A stretch of 64,000 nt of DNA from Xestospongia bergquistia (taxonomy: Eukaryota; Porifera; Demospongiae; Haplosclerida; Petrosiidae). Shown piece after piece: positions 45,705-57,400 of this stretch (the first letter of the stretch is position 1; each line of letters begins with the position of its first letter). The stretch lies in the NCBI GenBank assembly GCA_963965975.1, contig OZ014423.1, positions 1,364,001 through 1,428,000 of the forward strand, written 5' to 3'. The notes under the pieces were generated by a model. The model was not told where the DNA came from. It did not search any database and saw only the letters and a list, made by a program, of their open reading frames with translations. A program made the translations under genes and the position numbers.

Positions 45705-47583
45705 ATGGACAGAAAGCCAACTGATCTTGAGATTGTGGAAATATCCAAGCATCTCTACAAATGGGAAATTCTTGGAACACATCTTGGTATTACGAATCCT
45801 GAACAAGAAGCACTGAAAATAGACTACAGTAATCAGTATGACTGCCAGAAACAGCAATGTTTGTTTCTTTGGAGAAGAAAAAATGGTAGTGATGCTAAAT
45901 TGAGTGTCTTGACAGATGCGTGCCAACAAGCTGGTGAAAATGATATAGCAGAAAAAATACGAGCAATGCTTGGTGTAGTTAACGTAGCAAAAACCACACC
46001 CACTCCATTATCTGGTCAGTATGCATCCAGTGGTCCTGATACTCAACTGAATAATTTGGATGACCCACCCTCAGCTATTGTAAGAACAATTAATGACTTT
46101 AATATACATTGGTATTATTTTCATTGTAATATTTATGCCCCTATATTTCTGAGTTATTAAAGTGTTTTTCTTCATAGAGAGTACCTTTGTAATCAACCTT
46201 GAGTATAGTAAAATAAAATAAAATAAATCTCTTTAAATACAACTTATCAAAACAACATTTGTTTATATATTATTATGTGTCCTGTTCTATTTCAGAAACT
46301 ACGTGAAGTGGCTACTGATAGTCCTAGAACAGTTTCATCAGATCCTATCATACAACAAAATACTAATAATATACAAAGTACCAGTGCAGTTATAACTACC
46401 ACTACTGCTACTACTAGTAGTAATAGTAGCCAGCAACCTCTTGCCACTGCCACTATTATGACAACAGATACAACTAAATCTAGTATTAGTACTCATTCTG
46501 ATACTGTTATTGATGTTGATCCAAATACCTTAAGAAAGATCTTTAAACGTAATTCACCAGATCTAATTGCCGGGATTCAAGAACCAACTGACTTTGCTAA
46601 CAGACTAGAAGCTGCCTCCATTATTGATGAGATGATAACTGATCGCATCGTTACCACACCTGGTATGGCTCGTATTGATAAAGCTACTTTATTAATGCAA
46701 AATGTGAGAGCTAAACTTAGTACTAAAGATACCACTAATACCTTTATATCTTTGTGTGTCATTCTTAAACGTTATGCTACCACTAGTGAGATTGCAGAGA
46801 TGATGATGAGTGAAGCTGGTAAGAAATATTATGATTTTTATTATGTTATTTAAGTCTTTGTTATTTAGGTCTTCCATGGCCAGTTTCTCAAAGTCAGAAA
46901 CCTCTATCTTCTACAATTCCAGTGAGTTCTATAAAAAATATATTAAACTAGTTTCTTTCTTTCATAGCCAATGGTTTCTTCGAGACATGAACCAGCTCCT
47001 TTGAGGTTGTCAGAAGAGCCTAACATATTAGCTGTGAGTGAATGCAATATCAATTAAATCTTAATTTATTTTAATAGCAAGCTACTGTGAGACAAGTACC
47101 AGGTGTTCCTGTGATGCAACAAGAAGAACCTGATATATTTGCTAAGAGTATGTAACCAGTTTTGTTGATATTTTTATTCTACACACAACATATAATAGGT
47201 GATTTTTCAGAGTTTAGTAACATTGCAAAATATGGTAAACCTGGATTAAGTGATATGTTAAATTGGATTGTGTCTCAAGTCAGTTCTACATGTATAGTCT
47301 GGTACATGTGTTCATTTTGTTGTACACACAGGACCCCAGTGTATGGCAGGAGGTTGGAACTGAACTGGGTCTTTCACCAGGGGTACTTAATGGTTTTAAG
47401 ATGGATCTTTCTCTTGGTGGAAAACCTAGTCTCATGTTTAAGGAGGTTCTTGTTCGTTGGGAAAGGAGTATGTCAAAACCTTACACATGGCAGACTATCT
47501 TGGAAGCTCTCTCGTCTCCAAAAGTTGGACACCATAAACTGGCTAATAAGATTGCTGGTCATTTGAGAAATAAATATCTTTGA
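45705..47583 (+). CDS. Death-CARD-Death adaptor protein (472 aa predicted)
   Basis: Seven exons (45705-46079, 46296-46818, 46869-46921, 46968-47033, 47078-47147, 47199-47278, 47332-47583) join in frame. Residues ~5-90 form a Death-fold domain (LEIVEISKHLYKWEILGTHL ... CLFLWRRKNGSDAKLSVLTD). A Thr/Ser-rich linker follows. Residues ~205-295 look CARD-like (RKIFKRNSPDLIAGIQ ... ANRLEAASIIDEMI ... KATLLMQNVRAKLS). Residues ~365-472 are a second Death domain (VWQEVGTELGLSPGVLNGFK ... WQTILEALSSPKVG). No nuclease, NACHT or kinase is attached. It is likely a cytoplasmic scaffold joining Death- and CARD-type partners in immune or cell-death signalling. The middle domain is the least certain. Confidence 0.75.
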
Positions 47584-47676
47584 ATTAATTTTTTATTAAA
47601 TTTGTAGTTAACAAGATCCCCACTTGAATATTTACTAAACTAGGCCCGTCCTATTTTACGTATTTTTGTTTGCATA

Positions 47677-48344
47677 ATGGCTGGTTCTGGGAAAGATGTA
47701 GATATGAAATATAACTTGTTGGAACAGCAAGTTCCTTCAAGGCAATCAGATAATGGTAAGTTATAATCTCCTTCTACACTACCTACATAGTTGTTGTGTT
47801 TTCTATCTGTTTAGATGAATTTTCAGAATTTAGTGACGTTGCTAAATATGGCAAGCCTGGATTAAGTGACATGTTAAACTGGATTGTAGCTGAGGTCAGT
47901 TCAATTTCCTCAAAGCATATTATATATTGTAAGCTCTGGATCCTATACAAGGTTATATTAGACACTGTAACACATAACTCATGCTGATATTTGCTCTCAA
48001 GTTTGTATTACACAGTAGATTGTATTAACAAGCTAAATACTTGTGTGATTCCCTTGGCTAACCCATACTGAACCTATGTTTTACATTTATTAAAACAGGA
48101 GCCTGGTATATGGCAAGATGTTGGAACTGAGCTGGGTATCTCAAATGGCGTTTTAAATGGTTTCAAGATGGATCTTTCTTTTGGTGGAAAGCCTAATTTA
48201 ATGTTCAAAGAAGCTTTGATTTATTGGGAAAAGAAGCAGACAAAACCATATACATGGCAGACTATCTTAAAGGCCCTCTCATCTCCCATTGTAGGACAGC
48301 ATCAGTTAGCTACTAAAGTTGCTGATAAGCTTAGACGAAGATAA
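47677..48344 (+). CDS. Single Death-domain protein, duplicate of its neighbour's C-terminus (134 aa)
   Basis: Exons 47677-47755, 47815-47894 and 48099-48344 join in frame. From the second exon on it closely matches the C-terminal Death domain of the preceding gene: FSEFSDVAKYGKPGLSDMLN, VGTELGIS, LNGFKMDLSFGGKPNLMFKE and KPYTWQTILKALSSP. The intron positions and phases are the same. The N-terminus (MAGSGKDVDMKYNLLEQQ) is new. It looks like a partial tandem duplication that freed one Death domain, which could compete with or bridge the longer protein. Only 94 bp separate it from the upstream stop and 85 bp from the CLP1 start. Confidence 0.8.
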
Positions 48345-48428
48345 TGAATTTTCGTTTTAATTATTATTAATAATTATTAAAAATAGTTATTTTTCTATTT
48401 GAATTTTAACCCTTTGTGATTGATGAAA

Positions 48429-51400
48429 ATGGCTGCATTATCTGTGTCAGAGAAAGAGGTGAGCATAATGTAACTTAATTCCTAAGTCTGTACAATGTCA
48501 GGAGGAAGATACTCGTCCCATGAAAGACTGGATTTTAGCGCAAGAGTCTGAGCTGAGATTAGAAGTACACGATGACAACAGCATAGATATTCAAGTACAG
48601 ATAGTAATGACTAGAGCTGTTGTTGTTACATTTCTTTCTATAGTTACTGTTTGGTGTAGCTGAGGTCTTTGGTACAGAGTTAGCAAAGAACATGAGATAT
48701 ACTATTGGCAACCAGTCAAAGATAGCCATTTTTACATGGACTAGTTGTACCTTGAGAGTATCCTAATGCCAACTGACCTAATATCTTATTGTCTTTACTT
48801 CCTACACTGTCTTTGTCAGTTGTTGCTTGACTCTCCTTACTGTATCAGATATTGGGGACTCCAGATGTAGCTTATGTTTCCACGGAAACACCCATGTCAA
48901 TATATCTCAATACCCATATTGCTATAGACCAACTAAGACACAAAGCAGGATTAAATGATACTCTTGGACCAAAGGTATCGATCATGAGATTGTCCATGTT
49001 GAATTTTGTTTCCTAGGTAATGGTATGTGGCCCTACTGATGTTGGGAAGAGTACAATTTGTCGCTTGTTATTGAATTATGCTGTTAGAATGGGTCGACAA
49101 CCAATCTTAGTTGACATCGATGTTGGACAGGTTATTAACTAGTTATATCTCTAGTTATTAATTATTACTTATTTAGGGACATATATCCATACCAGGTAGC
49201 ATAGGTAAGTAAGGAATTAGTAAAAAAAATTTTGTTGTTAATGATACAAATATGAATTTGTATATGTTTTTCTTATTTTTTTGTGAAGGAGTTTTACCAA
49301 TTGAGCGACCAGCTGGTATTGAAGAGGATGAGTTCTCAAAAGCAGCTAGTTTGGTTTTCCATTATGGACACAATAATCCAGGTGCTAACTTAAAATTGTA
49401 TCACACTTTGGTATCAAAAGCAGCTGAAATGGTCAATGAGAGAAATAAAGCTAATCACAAGAGTAAGTCCATTTATACAATACCATTTTTTATGTTGTGA
49501 TAAAATCTGTTTGGGGTAAGTGTTTGTAGAGTTACATTCTTAGAAGATGACATAGTTTTAACTAGTCAAATAGATTGTTGTAACTTTTGTACTTGTGTGC
49601 TATTAATTGCCTGAGATTAATTTTTTTAGTCCAGCAAATTCTTATTGGGTAATAAAACAAAAGCAACAATATATCAAGTTATGCAGCAGTTTTAAAATGC
49701 AATATATTAATTAATGATATATTAATTTCAGCAGAAATATTTAATGTCAAATTGTGTCATGGCTTTTTCTTTGGCTTGGTTTTGGGGTCTTTTCCTGGTT
49801 TAGTTTTGGGATCTTTCCCAGGTTTGGGAATAGGTTTTGGTCTGGGAGTTGGTTTCATGTTGGTACTTGGTTTTGGATCAAGTTTTGGTCTGGGAGTTGG
49901 TTTCATGTTGGTACTTGGTTTAGGATCAAGTTTTGGTCTGGGAGTTGGTTTCATGTTAGTACTTGGTTTTGGATCAAGTTTTAGTCTGGGAGTTGGTTTC
50001 ATGTTGGTACTTGGTTTTGGATCAAGTTTTGGTCTGGGAGTTGGTTTCATGTTGGTACTTGGTTTTGGATCACATTTTGGCCTGGGAGTTGGTTTCATGT
50101 TGGTACTTGGTTTAGGATCAAGTTTTGGTCTGGGAGTTGGTTTCATGTTGGTACTTGGTTTTGGATCAAGTTTTGGTCTGGGAGTTGGTTTCATGTTGGT
50201 ACTTGGTTTAGGATCAAGTTTTGGTCTGGGAGTTGGTTTTATGTTGGTACTTGGTTTAGGATCAAGTTTTGGTCTGGGAGTTGGTTTTATGTTGGTACTT
50301 GGTTTAGGATCACATTTTGGCCTGGGAGTTGGTTTCATGTTGGTACTTGGTTTAGGATCAAGTTTTGGCCTGGGAGTTGGTTTCATGTTGGTACTTGGTT
50401 TAGGATCAAGTTTTGGCCTGGGAGTTGGTTTCATGTTGGTACTTGGTTTAGGATCAAGTTTTGGTCTGGGAGTTGGTTTCATGTTGGTACTTGGTTTAGG
50501 ATCACATCTTGGCCTGGGAGTTGGTTTCATGTTGGTACTTGGTTTTGGATCACATTTTGGCCTGGGAGTTGGTTTCATGTTAGTACTCGGTTTTGGATCA
50601 AGTTTTGGTCTGGGAGTTGGTTTCATGTTGGTACTTGGTTTAGGATCAAGTTTTGGTCTGGGAGTTGGTTTCATGTTGGTACTTGGTTTAGGATCAAGTT
50701 TTGGTCTGGGAGTTGGTTTCATGTTGGTACTTGGTTTAGGATCACATTTTGGCCTGGGAGTTGATTTGATGTTGGTATTTGGCCTGGGAGTTAGTCTGGG
50801 GCTTATTCTGGGCCTACGACTAGAGTTAGGATTTGTAATGGGGTGTGGTCTGGGAGTTGGTCTTGGACTCACTCTGGGCTGACGTTTATGACATGGTTTA
50901 TGACCTTTAGACCTGGTAGGCTTAATTTTCTTTCCAGAACCCAAATCCCCATCATAACTGTCGTAGTCATCATTAGTTTTATCATAGGTATCATCATCGT
51001 CATCATCATCATTGTCATTGTCATCATCATCATCATATCTGCAACGACATTTCTTGTGTGATTTCTTGTTATGTTGGGGTTTAGGACTTGGTAGGATACA
51101 GACAGGAATTTGAAGTTCAGAAATATCCTTACGACAGCTAAATTCTCCATCTTCTCTGATGCAGATACATTCCTTACAACCTTTGGGTGGAGTTTTAACA
51201 CATTTTGATCGAGTTACAACTGTGTTGTTGTGCAGACAGAGAGGACGAAACTCCACACAGAACTTGCCTTTATCAGTACAATTTTGCATCTCACAGGGTA
51301 GATGGCTTAACCCATGCTTGCGTTTATGACTCCTATAGTGTTTTCTTCTGTGAGCTTCAGTGGTAATGACAAATAAAGTGACAATAAGAACAACAAATAT

Positions 51401-54400
51401 AACTTGAAATTTCATTGTTCCCCTTCTTTTATTTGCTAAATTATTTGCTAAATGTTTTTTTTGCACTATCTTGCTGCAGTCTGCATGATTTTGATTTGCA
51501 AAACAACTCTCTTTTATAGTCATTGTGAAGTATGTTGATGATATTTAACTTTTCCTGTCAGATGGGATATCAACAGTCATTATAATCACATCAATTAGTT
51601 GAAATGTGCAAGTGTTTGTGTGGGATTGACTAAGTGCGGCGTGTAAAATGAGTAAAATTGTGGGCTCACAGCTGGTTTTTGTTGAGACAATGGATAGAAA
51701 TAGTTATGTGGTCATTCTTATAGTATGTTATATAATTTTGAGACAATTGGGCTACTTACTAAGTAGACAATTGGAACCCTGACTAACAAATGATTATTAT
51801 ATTTATTCTAATTATAATCTAACAATATGGGAAGAGCACATTTTGTCACTTGTTATTGAATTGTGCTGTTAGAATGGGTCGACAACCAATCTTAGTTGAC
51901 ATCGATGTTGGAGAGGTTATTAACTAGTATATCTCTAGTTATTAATTAGGGACATATATCCATACCAGGTAGCATAAGTTTTTTTGCTGTTAATGACACA
52001 AATATAATTGTATTTTTGTGAAGGAGTTCTACCAATTGAGTGACCAGCTGGTAATGAAGAGGATGAGTTCTTGAAAGTAGCTAGTTTGATTTTCTATTAT
52101 GGACACAAAGCACTTAAAATTGTATCATGCTTTGGTATCAAAAGCAGCTGATATAGCCAATGAGAGAAATAAAGTTAATCACAAGAGTAAGTCCATTTAT
52201 ACAATACATTTTTTATGTAAAATCTGTTTGGGATAAGTGTTTGTAGAGTTAGATTCTTGGAAGATGACATAGTTGTTAATTAGTTCTTATTGGATTTAAA
52301 CAAAAAGCAGTTCAATATATCAAAGCAGTTCAATATATCAATATACATAAGGTATGCAGCATGCATTATATAGAATGTATTAATTTCAGCAGAAACATTT
52401 ATTTAATGTCAAATTATGACTTTGGTTTGGTTTTGGGAGCTTTTCCTGGTTTCATATTAGTACTTGGTTTGGGAATTGGTCTTGGTCTCAATCTGTGCCT
52501 ATGACGAGAGTTGGTATATGTAATCTGGGAGTTGGTCTTGGTCTCACTCTGTGCCTACGCTTATGACATGGTTTGCGACCTTTAAACCTTGTAGACTTTA
52601 TTTTCTTTCCATTCATTGTATCATCACCAGAGCCCAAATCTCCATCATACCTGTCGTAATCATCGTTTGATGTTTTATCATTGCTATCATCATCGTCATC
52701 ATCACTGTCATAATCATTGTTTGTTTTAGCATCATCATCATCATCATCATCAATGATGACAACAATATCAACGTCATATCTGCAGTGACATTTCTTGTGT
52801 GATTTCTTGTTATGTTGGGGTTTAGGACTTGGTAGGATACAGACAGGAATTTGAAGTTCAGAAATATCTTTACGACAGCTAAATTCTCCATCTTCTCTGA
52901 CGCAGATACACTCCTTACAACCTTTGGGTGGAGTTTTAACACATTTTGACTTCGTTACAGCTGTGTTCTTGTGCAGACAGAGGGGATGAAACTCCACACA
53001 GAATTTCCCTTTATCAGTACAATTTCGCATCTCACAGGGTAGATGGCTTAATCCATGCTTGCGTTTGTGACTCCTGTAGTGTTTTCTTATATGAGCTTCA
53101 GTGGTAATGTCAAATAAAGTGACAATAAGAACAACAAATATAACTTGAAATTTCATTGTTCCCCTTCTTTTATTTGCTAAATGTTTTTTTGCAATATCTT
53201 GTTGCAGTCTGCATGATTTCGATTTGCAAAACAACTCTCTTTTATACTCATTGTGAAGTATGGTGATGATATTTGGCTCTTCCTGTTAGATGGGATATCA
53301 ACAGTCATTACAACCATATCAATTATTTGCAATACACAAATGTTTGCGTGGGATTGACTAAGTGCGGTGTGTACAATGAGTAAAATTATGGGCTCACAGC
53401 TGGTTTTATTGAGACAATGGAAAGAAATAGTCATGTGGTCATTCGTATAGTATGTTGCATAGTGATTGCTGTTATATTTTGAGACAATTGGGCTACTAAG
53501 TAGACAATTGGAACACTGACTAAACAATGATTATTATATTTATAATATAATCTAACAATATATTGTTTGTTATTTTCTGTTATTATTGTACTGCTATTAT
53601 GGTTTTAAAAGGCACTTGATATATCCTCTCTATATATTACAACAATCTCTATTAGCAAATGACTTAGAGTAGAGAGAGTACACATAGTTGATGTCACCTT
53701 TCACCTTTGGGATAATTGCTTCTGCGTTATCCATTTATGGAATTGTGATAATATATTTTAATGTGACAGGTAGAGACTTGCGTTGTGACCCTATGTTGTT
53801 GTCCTGTAGTAAGTAGAGGTTTTTTGAGTAATGATGACAATTGGACCTTGATTCCCTCTCTTTATAATCCTCTGTGAATTGTTGTAAGAGATTAAACAAG
53901 CTTGTTATAGAGGATCTACAAGATATCAGTACTAAATAACATAGACCAAGCACAACATGCATTGTTTTAAATTTTAGTTCAGTTAATTTTATTGGGTGAT
54001 TTAAATAAGAAAGACATTAATGAATAATGCAGCAGTTTTAAAACGTAATAAATGCAATAAATGATATATAAATTTCAGCATGTATTGTTGAATTGTTATG
54101 ACGTTTCATTTTAGGACCTAGCCCCTCCATGTTTGGGTTTGGGCCTTTTGGTCTGGAAGTTGATTTGAAATTGTGACTTGGTTTGGACTTGGTGTACTGC
54201 CTTTGGTTCAGGTTGCTGGTGTAGGCCTAATTCTATTTCCATTGTCTCTATCGTCCAAATCTCCAGTATATGTCCTACTGTGACCATTATTATCATCATA
54301 ATCATCATTATTTCTGTCGTGAGAGTTCTTATGTGATTTAGGATGCAGACAGGAATTTGAAGTTCAGAAATATCTTTACGACAGCTAAATTATCCATCTT

Positions 54401-57400
54401 CTCTAACACAGATGCACTCCTCACAACCTTTGGGTGGAGTTGATGACAAACACTCATTATAGTATACGCTATCCAAGGGTTGTCTATATTGAGTAGTGTT
54501 ATAATCTCTTCATTAGTCTACCTTTCTTACCTAATAAGGTTATGGAATGGAAGTAAGAAACGATATTTGTAGACTTTATCCTACAATGGACATCTACTGA
54601 AAATATAATATGTTTTCATGATAGTAACTGTGGAGATAGGTAACCTTGTCTTTTAACACTATCCCATTTTGTTAGTTGCATTAATTTGGAATGTACTCCG
54701 ATGACATGTGACTATGTATTCACTTAACTTTGATCAGTAGTCACATGGTTTTAGTAACCATGGCAATGAACACAGCTGCCAAAAACCATTAAGAGTACAC
54801 GATAATTATTTTAAACTTGTAGTTATGATTGTTTGTTATTTGTATCTACTCTAGTAATATGATATTGATGTACACATGTATGTCAATCATGTGATGATAA
54901 TGTTTAGTTAAGATAATGTGTATTTCTCATTAACTTTTTGACACTATCATACAATGTTTAGCAGAAGACAACATTCCTACTAGTAGTACTAATTCAGTAG
55001 AAACAAGAGATGTATTCCCATATCTTAAGTTAGTTATAATATTTCCCAGCATGTTGAACAAGCAATACCACGCCTACTTTGTAACATTTATATTATATTA
55101 GTGTTTTAAATACTATAAATTGGGAAAATTCTGTTACCTTAATCATTTTTTTAAATTTATGAAAATAATTTTTGCTTTTCATGATTTATGCATTTTATAA
55201 TTATAGTTCATCAGGTCATATTTTCATCATTATAACTAACCACAAAAACTTGTGTACAGATTTACTATAGCCATTACATATATTCATAATACAATCTTCA
55301 TTAAATCCATACTATTCAATAATTTAGCTTGTAATATTGTGCCAATAGCTTTTTATTTTCCACTCAGTCAACTATATAATTAGTGAGTGTAGCCACCACA
55401 CCCACAAACTGAAATTGTTGCTGGTGTATGATTGTTATTTAAACTAGTCAAAGTCAGCAGCTCTATTTGATGTGTACAGCACTTTAATTAAAGAATTTAA
55501 CACTGACATGTGGTAATGCATTCTTTCTATTTCCCTGTTGTCTCCCTCGGATTTATAATTCTAACAACTTTTCTTACATTTACAAACTTGGAAAGGACAC
55601 TGAACTTTTGAGTTTATTTGGCCTATTAAAGTTAATATAGTGCTGTGTCAGTACAGAATGCAAGTATAATATTGAATGAGTTTCTAGCAATTAATGGTAT
55701 GGATTATTCTCCTATCCTATGGAAGGTATCCTGTAGGTGGCTTGTATCCCTGAGGTGGCCGGTATCCATTAGGTGGCCGATATCCCCCAGGTGGCCTAGG
55801 TGGCTGGTATCCCATAGGTGGCTTGTATCCCGAAGGTGGCCGGTATCCTGCGGGAGGATAATATCCTTTGGTAGAGCCTTTCCAGTTTTCAGGCATATAT
55901 ACCCTTTGAATAAATCGACCTTTACGTTGTCCCCTTCCATTGTTATTTTTTTGTCCTGGGCAAAGTGGCTCGGAGGTATCAACAGGCTGAACATTAACCA
56001 ACATTACACGACATGTTGTATGATGTTTGTTGAAGACACAAATTTGGTTTGTAACACAGTTACATTTCTGACGATAACGATTATTATCATTACGGCAACG
56101 AGAGATAGTCTTAACACTATTGTCAGAGTGACAAGTAAATGTATGCTCAACACAAACTTTTCCAGTATCACAGTTACGTAATTCACATGGTTGTCTGCAG
56201 GTACCATTATCACAGGCCCTCAAACCATGATGTTTGTGATGACGATGTCCTCCTCCTTTACCTTTATGGCCACCTCCTTGAGCTTCTATAGTCAGGATCA
56301 AGAGAGTAACAATGGCAACAGTTGCCAATAACTTCATGATAGCAGTCTTAAAACAATAATGTTGTTAGTATAGGAAGAATTGCTGCAGTCTGCACAATTG
56401 TAGCCTTGAATTTACTATACTCTTCACAAAATCTGATAATACACAACTCTTTTCAGGTTAAAACCACTATTGTGACCTCAACTTAATTAGTAATTCCTGA
56501 CTAATTCTTACTTATATGGAATCTGACTAAAAATGATATTATAAAGGAACAAACCACATTGGTAGGTATTGTCTAGACAGTGAATAATAGTTGTAAGAAT
56601 TGTCTCAATATTTAGCTATAATACTATTATTGTTATGGTAAATTGTTAAAATTTATTGTTTTGAAGACTGGAGAGCTGACAGATATACTATGAATGATAC
56701 TAGCTTATAAGAGTTTATCAATTAGTCACACCTATTTTAAATAAAATTTACTAAACCTATTGCTCTCTATGGGAATTAGTTTAAGTTACCATAGGAACTC
56801 GTACAATCGTAGATATACCAAATAGAATACATGGTACGCATGTATACCAAAACAATCAACAATCTTGGGACTGTTGGGACTATACTTGTTGTAAAAATGA
56901 TTAAAACATGACAACATTGGACTGTCTGAATAAAACAAGGAGATACCTATTAATAATATGGGTACTGATATCTAAATAATATTTTTATTTGTGAATACTT
57001 CACTTTAATGTAAACTATGACAAAGTGATTGCTTAGTAGGTCACTAGATTATTTCATGACAGACAGATACTTGTGTGCTTAGTAACATTTTGCTAGGAAA
57101 CCTGAAAATCAAGCCAAGCATATGTATAATAACTATTACTACAACTCAATGACCACATGTCACATGACCATTATTATTTCAAGCAATGACAGGTATTACA
57201 TGTCACATGACCATTATTATTTCAAGCAATGACAGGTATTACATGTCACATGACCATTATTATTTCAAACAATGACAAGTAATTTACTAACTATCTATTA
57301 ACAATTATTGAATCCATTGCTAATGTTCTCTCTAATGTTGCATAATGCACTGATCATGCTCTATCTAGTTTACTAACCATCTATTAAAAATTATTGAATC

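Noticed and set aside
49752-50882. 376-codon plus-strand open frame with [11 protein letters not shown] repeats
   Set aside because: It is the antisense of the 48-bp array. The unit length (multiple of three) and composition keep it open. The minus-strand reading has a signal peptide, a Cys-domain and a paralogue; this one has nothing.
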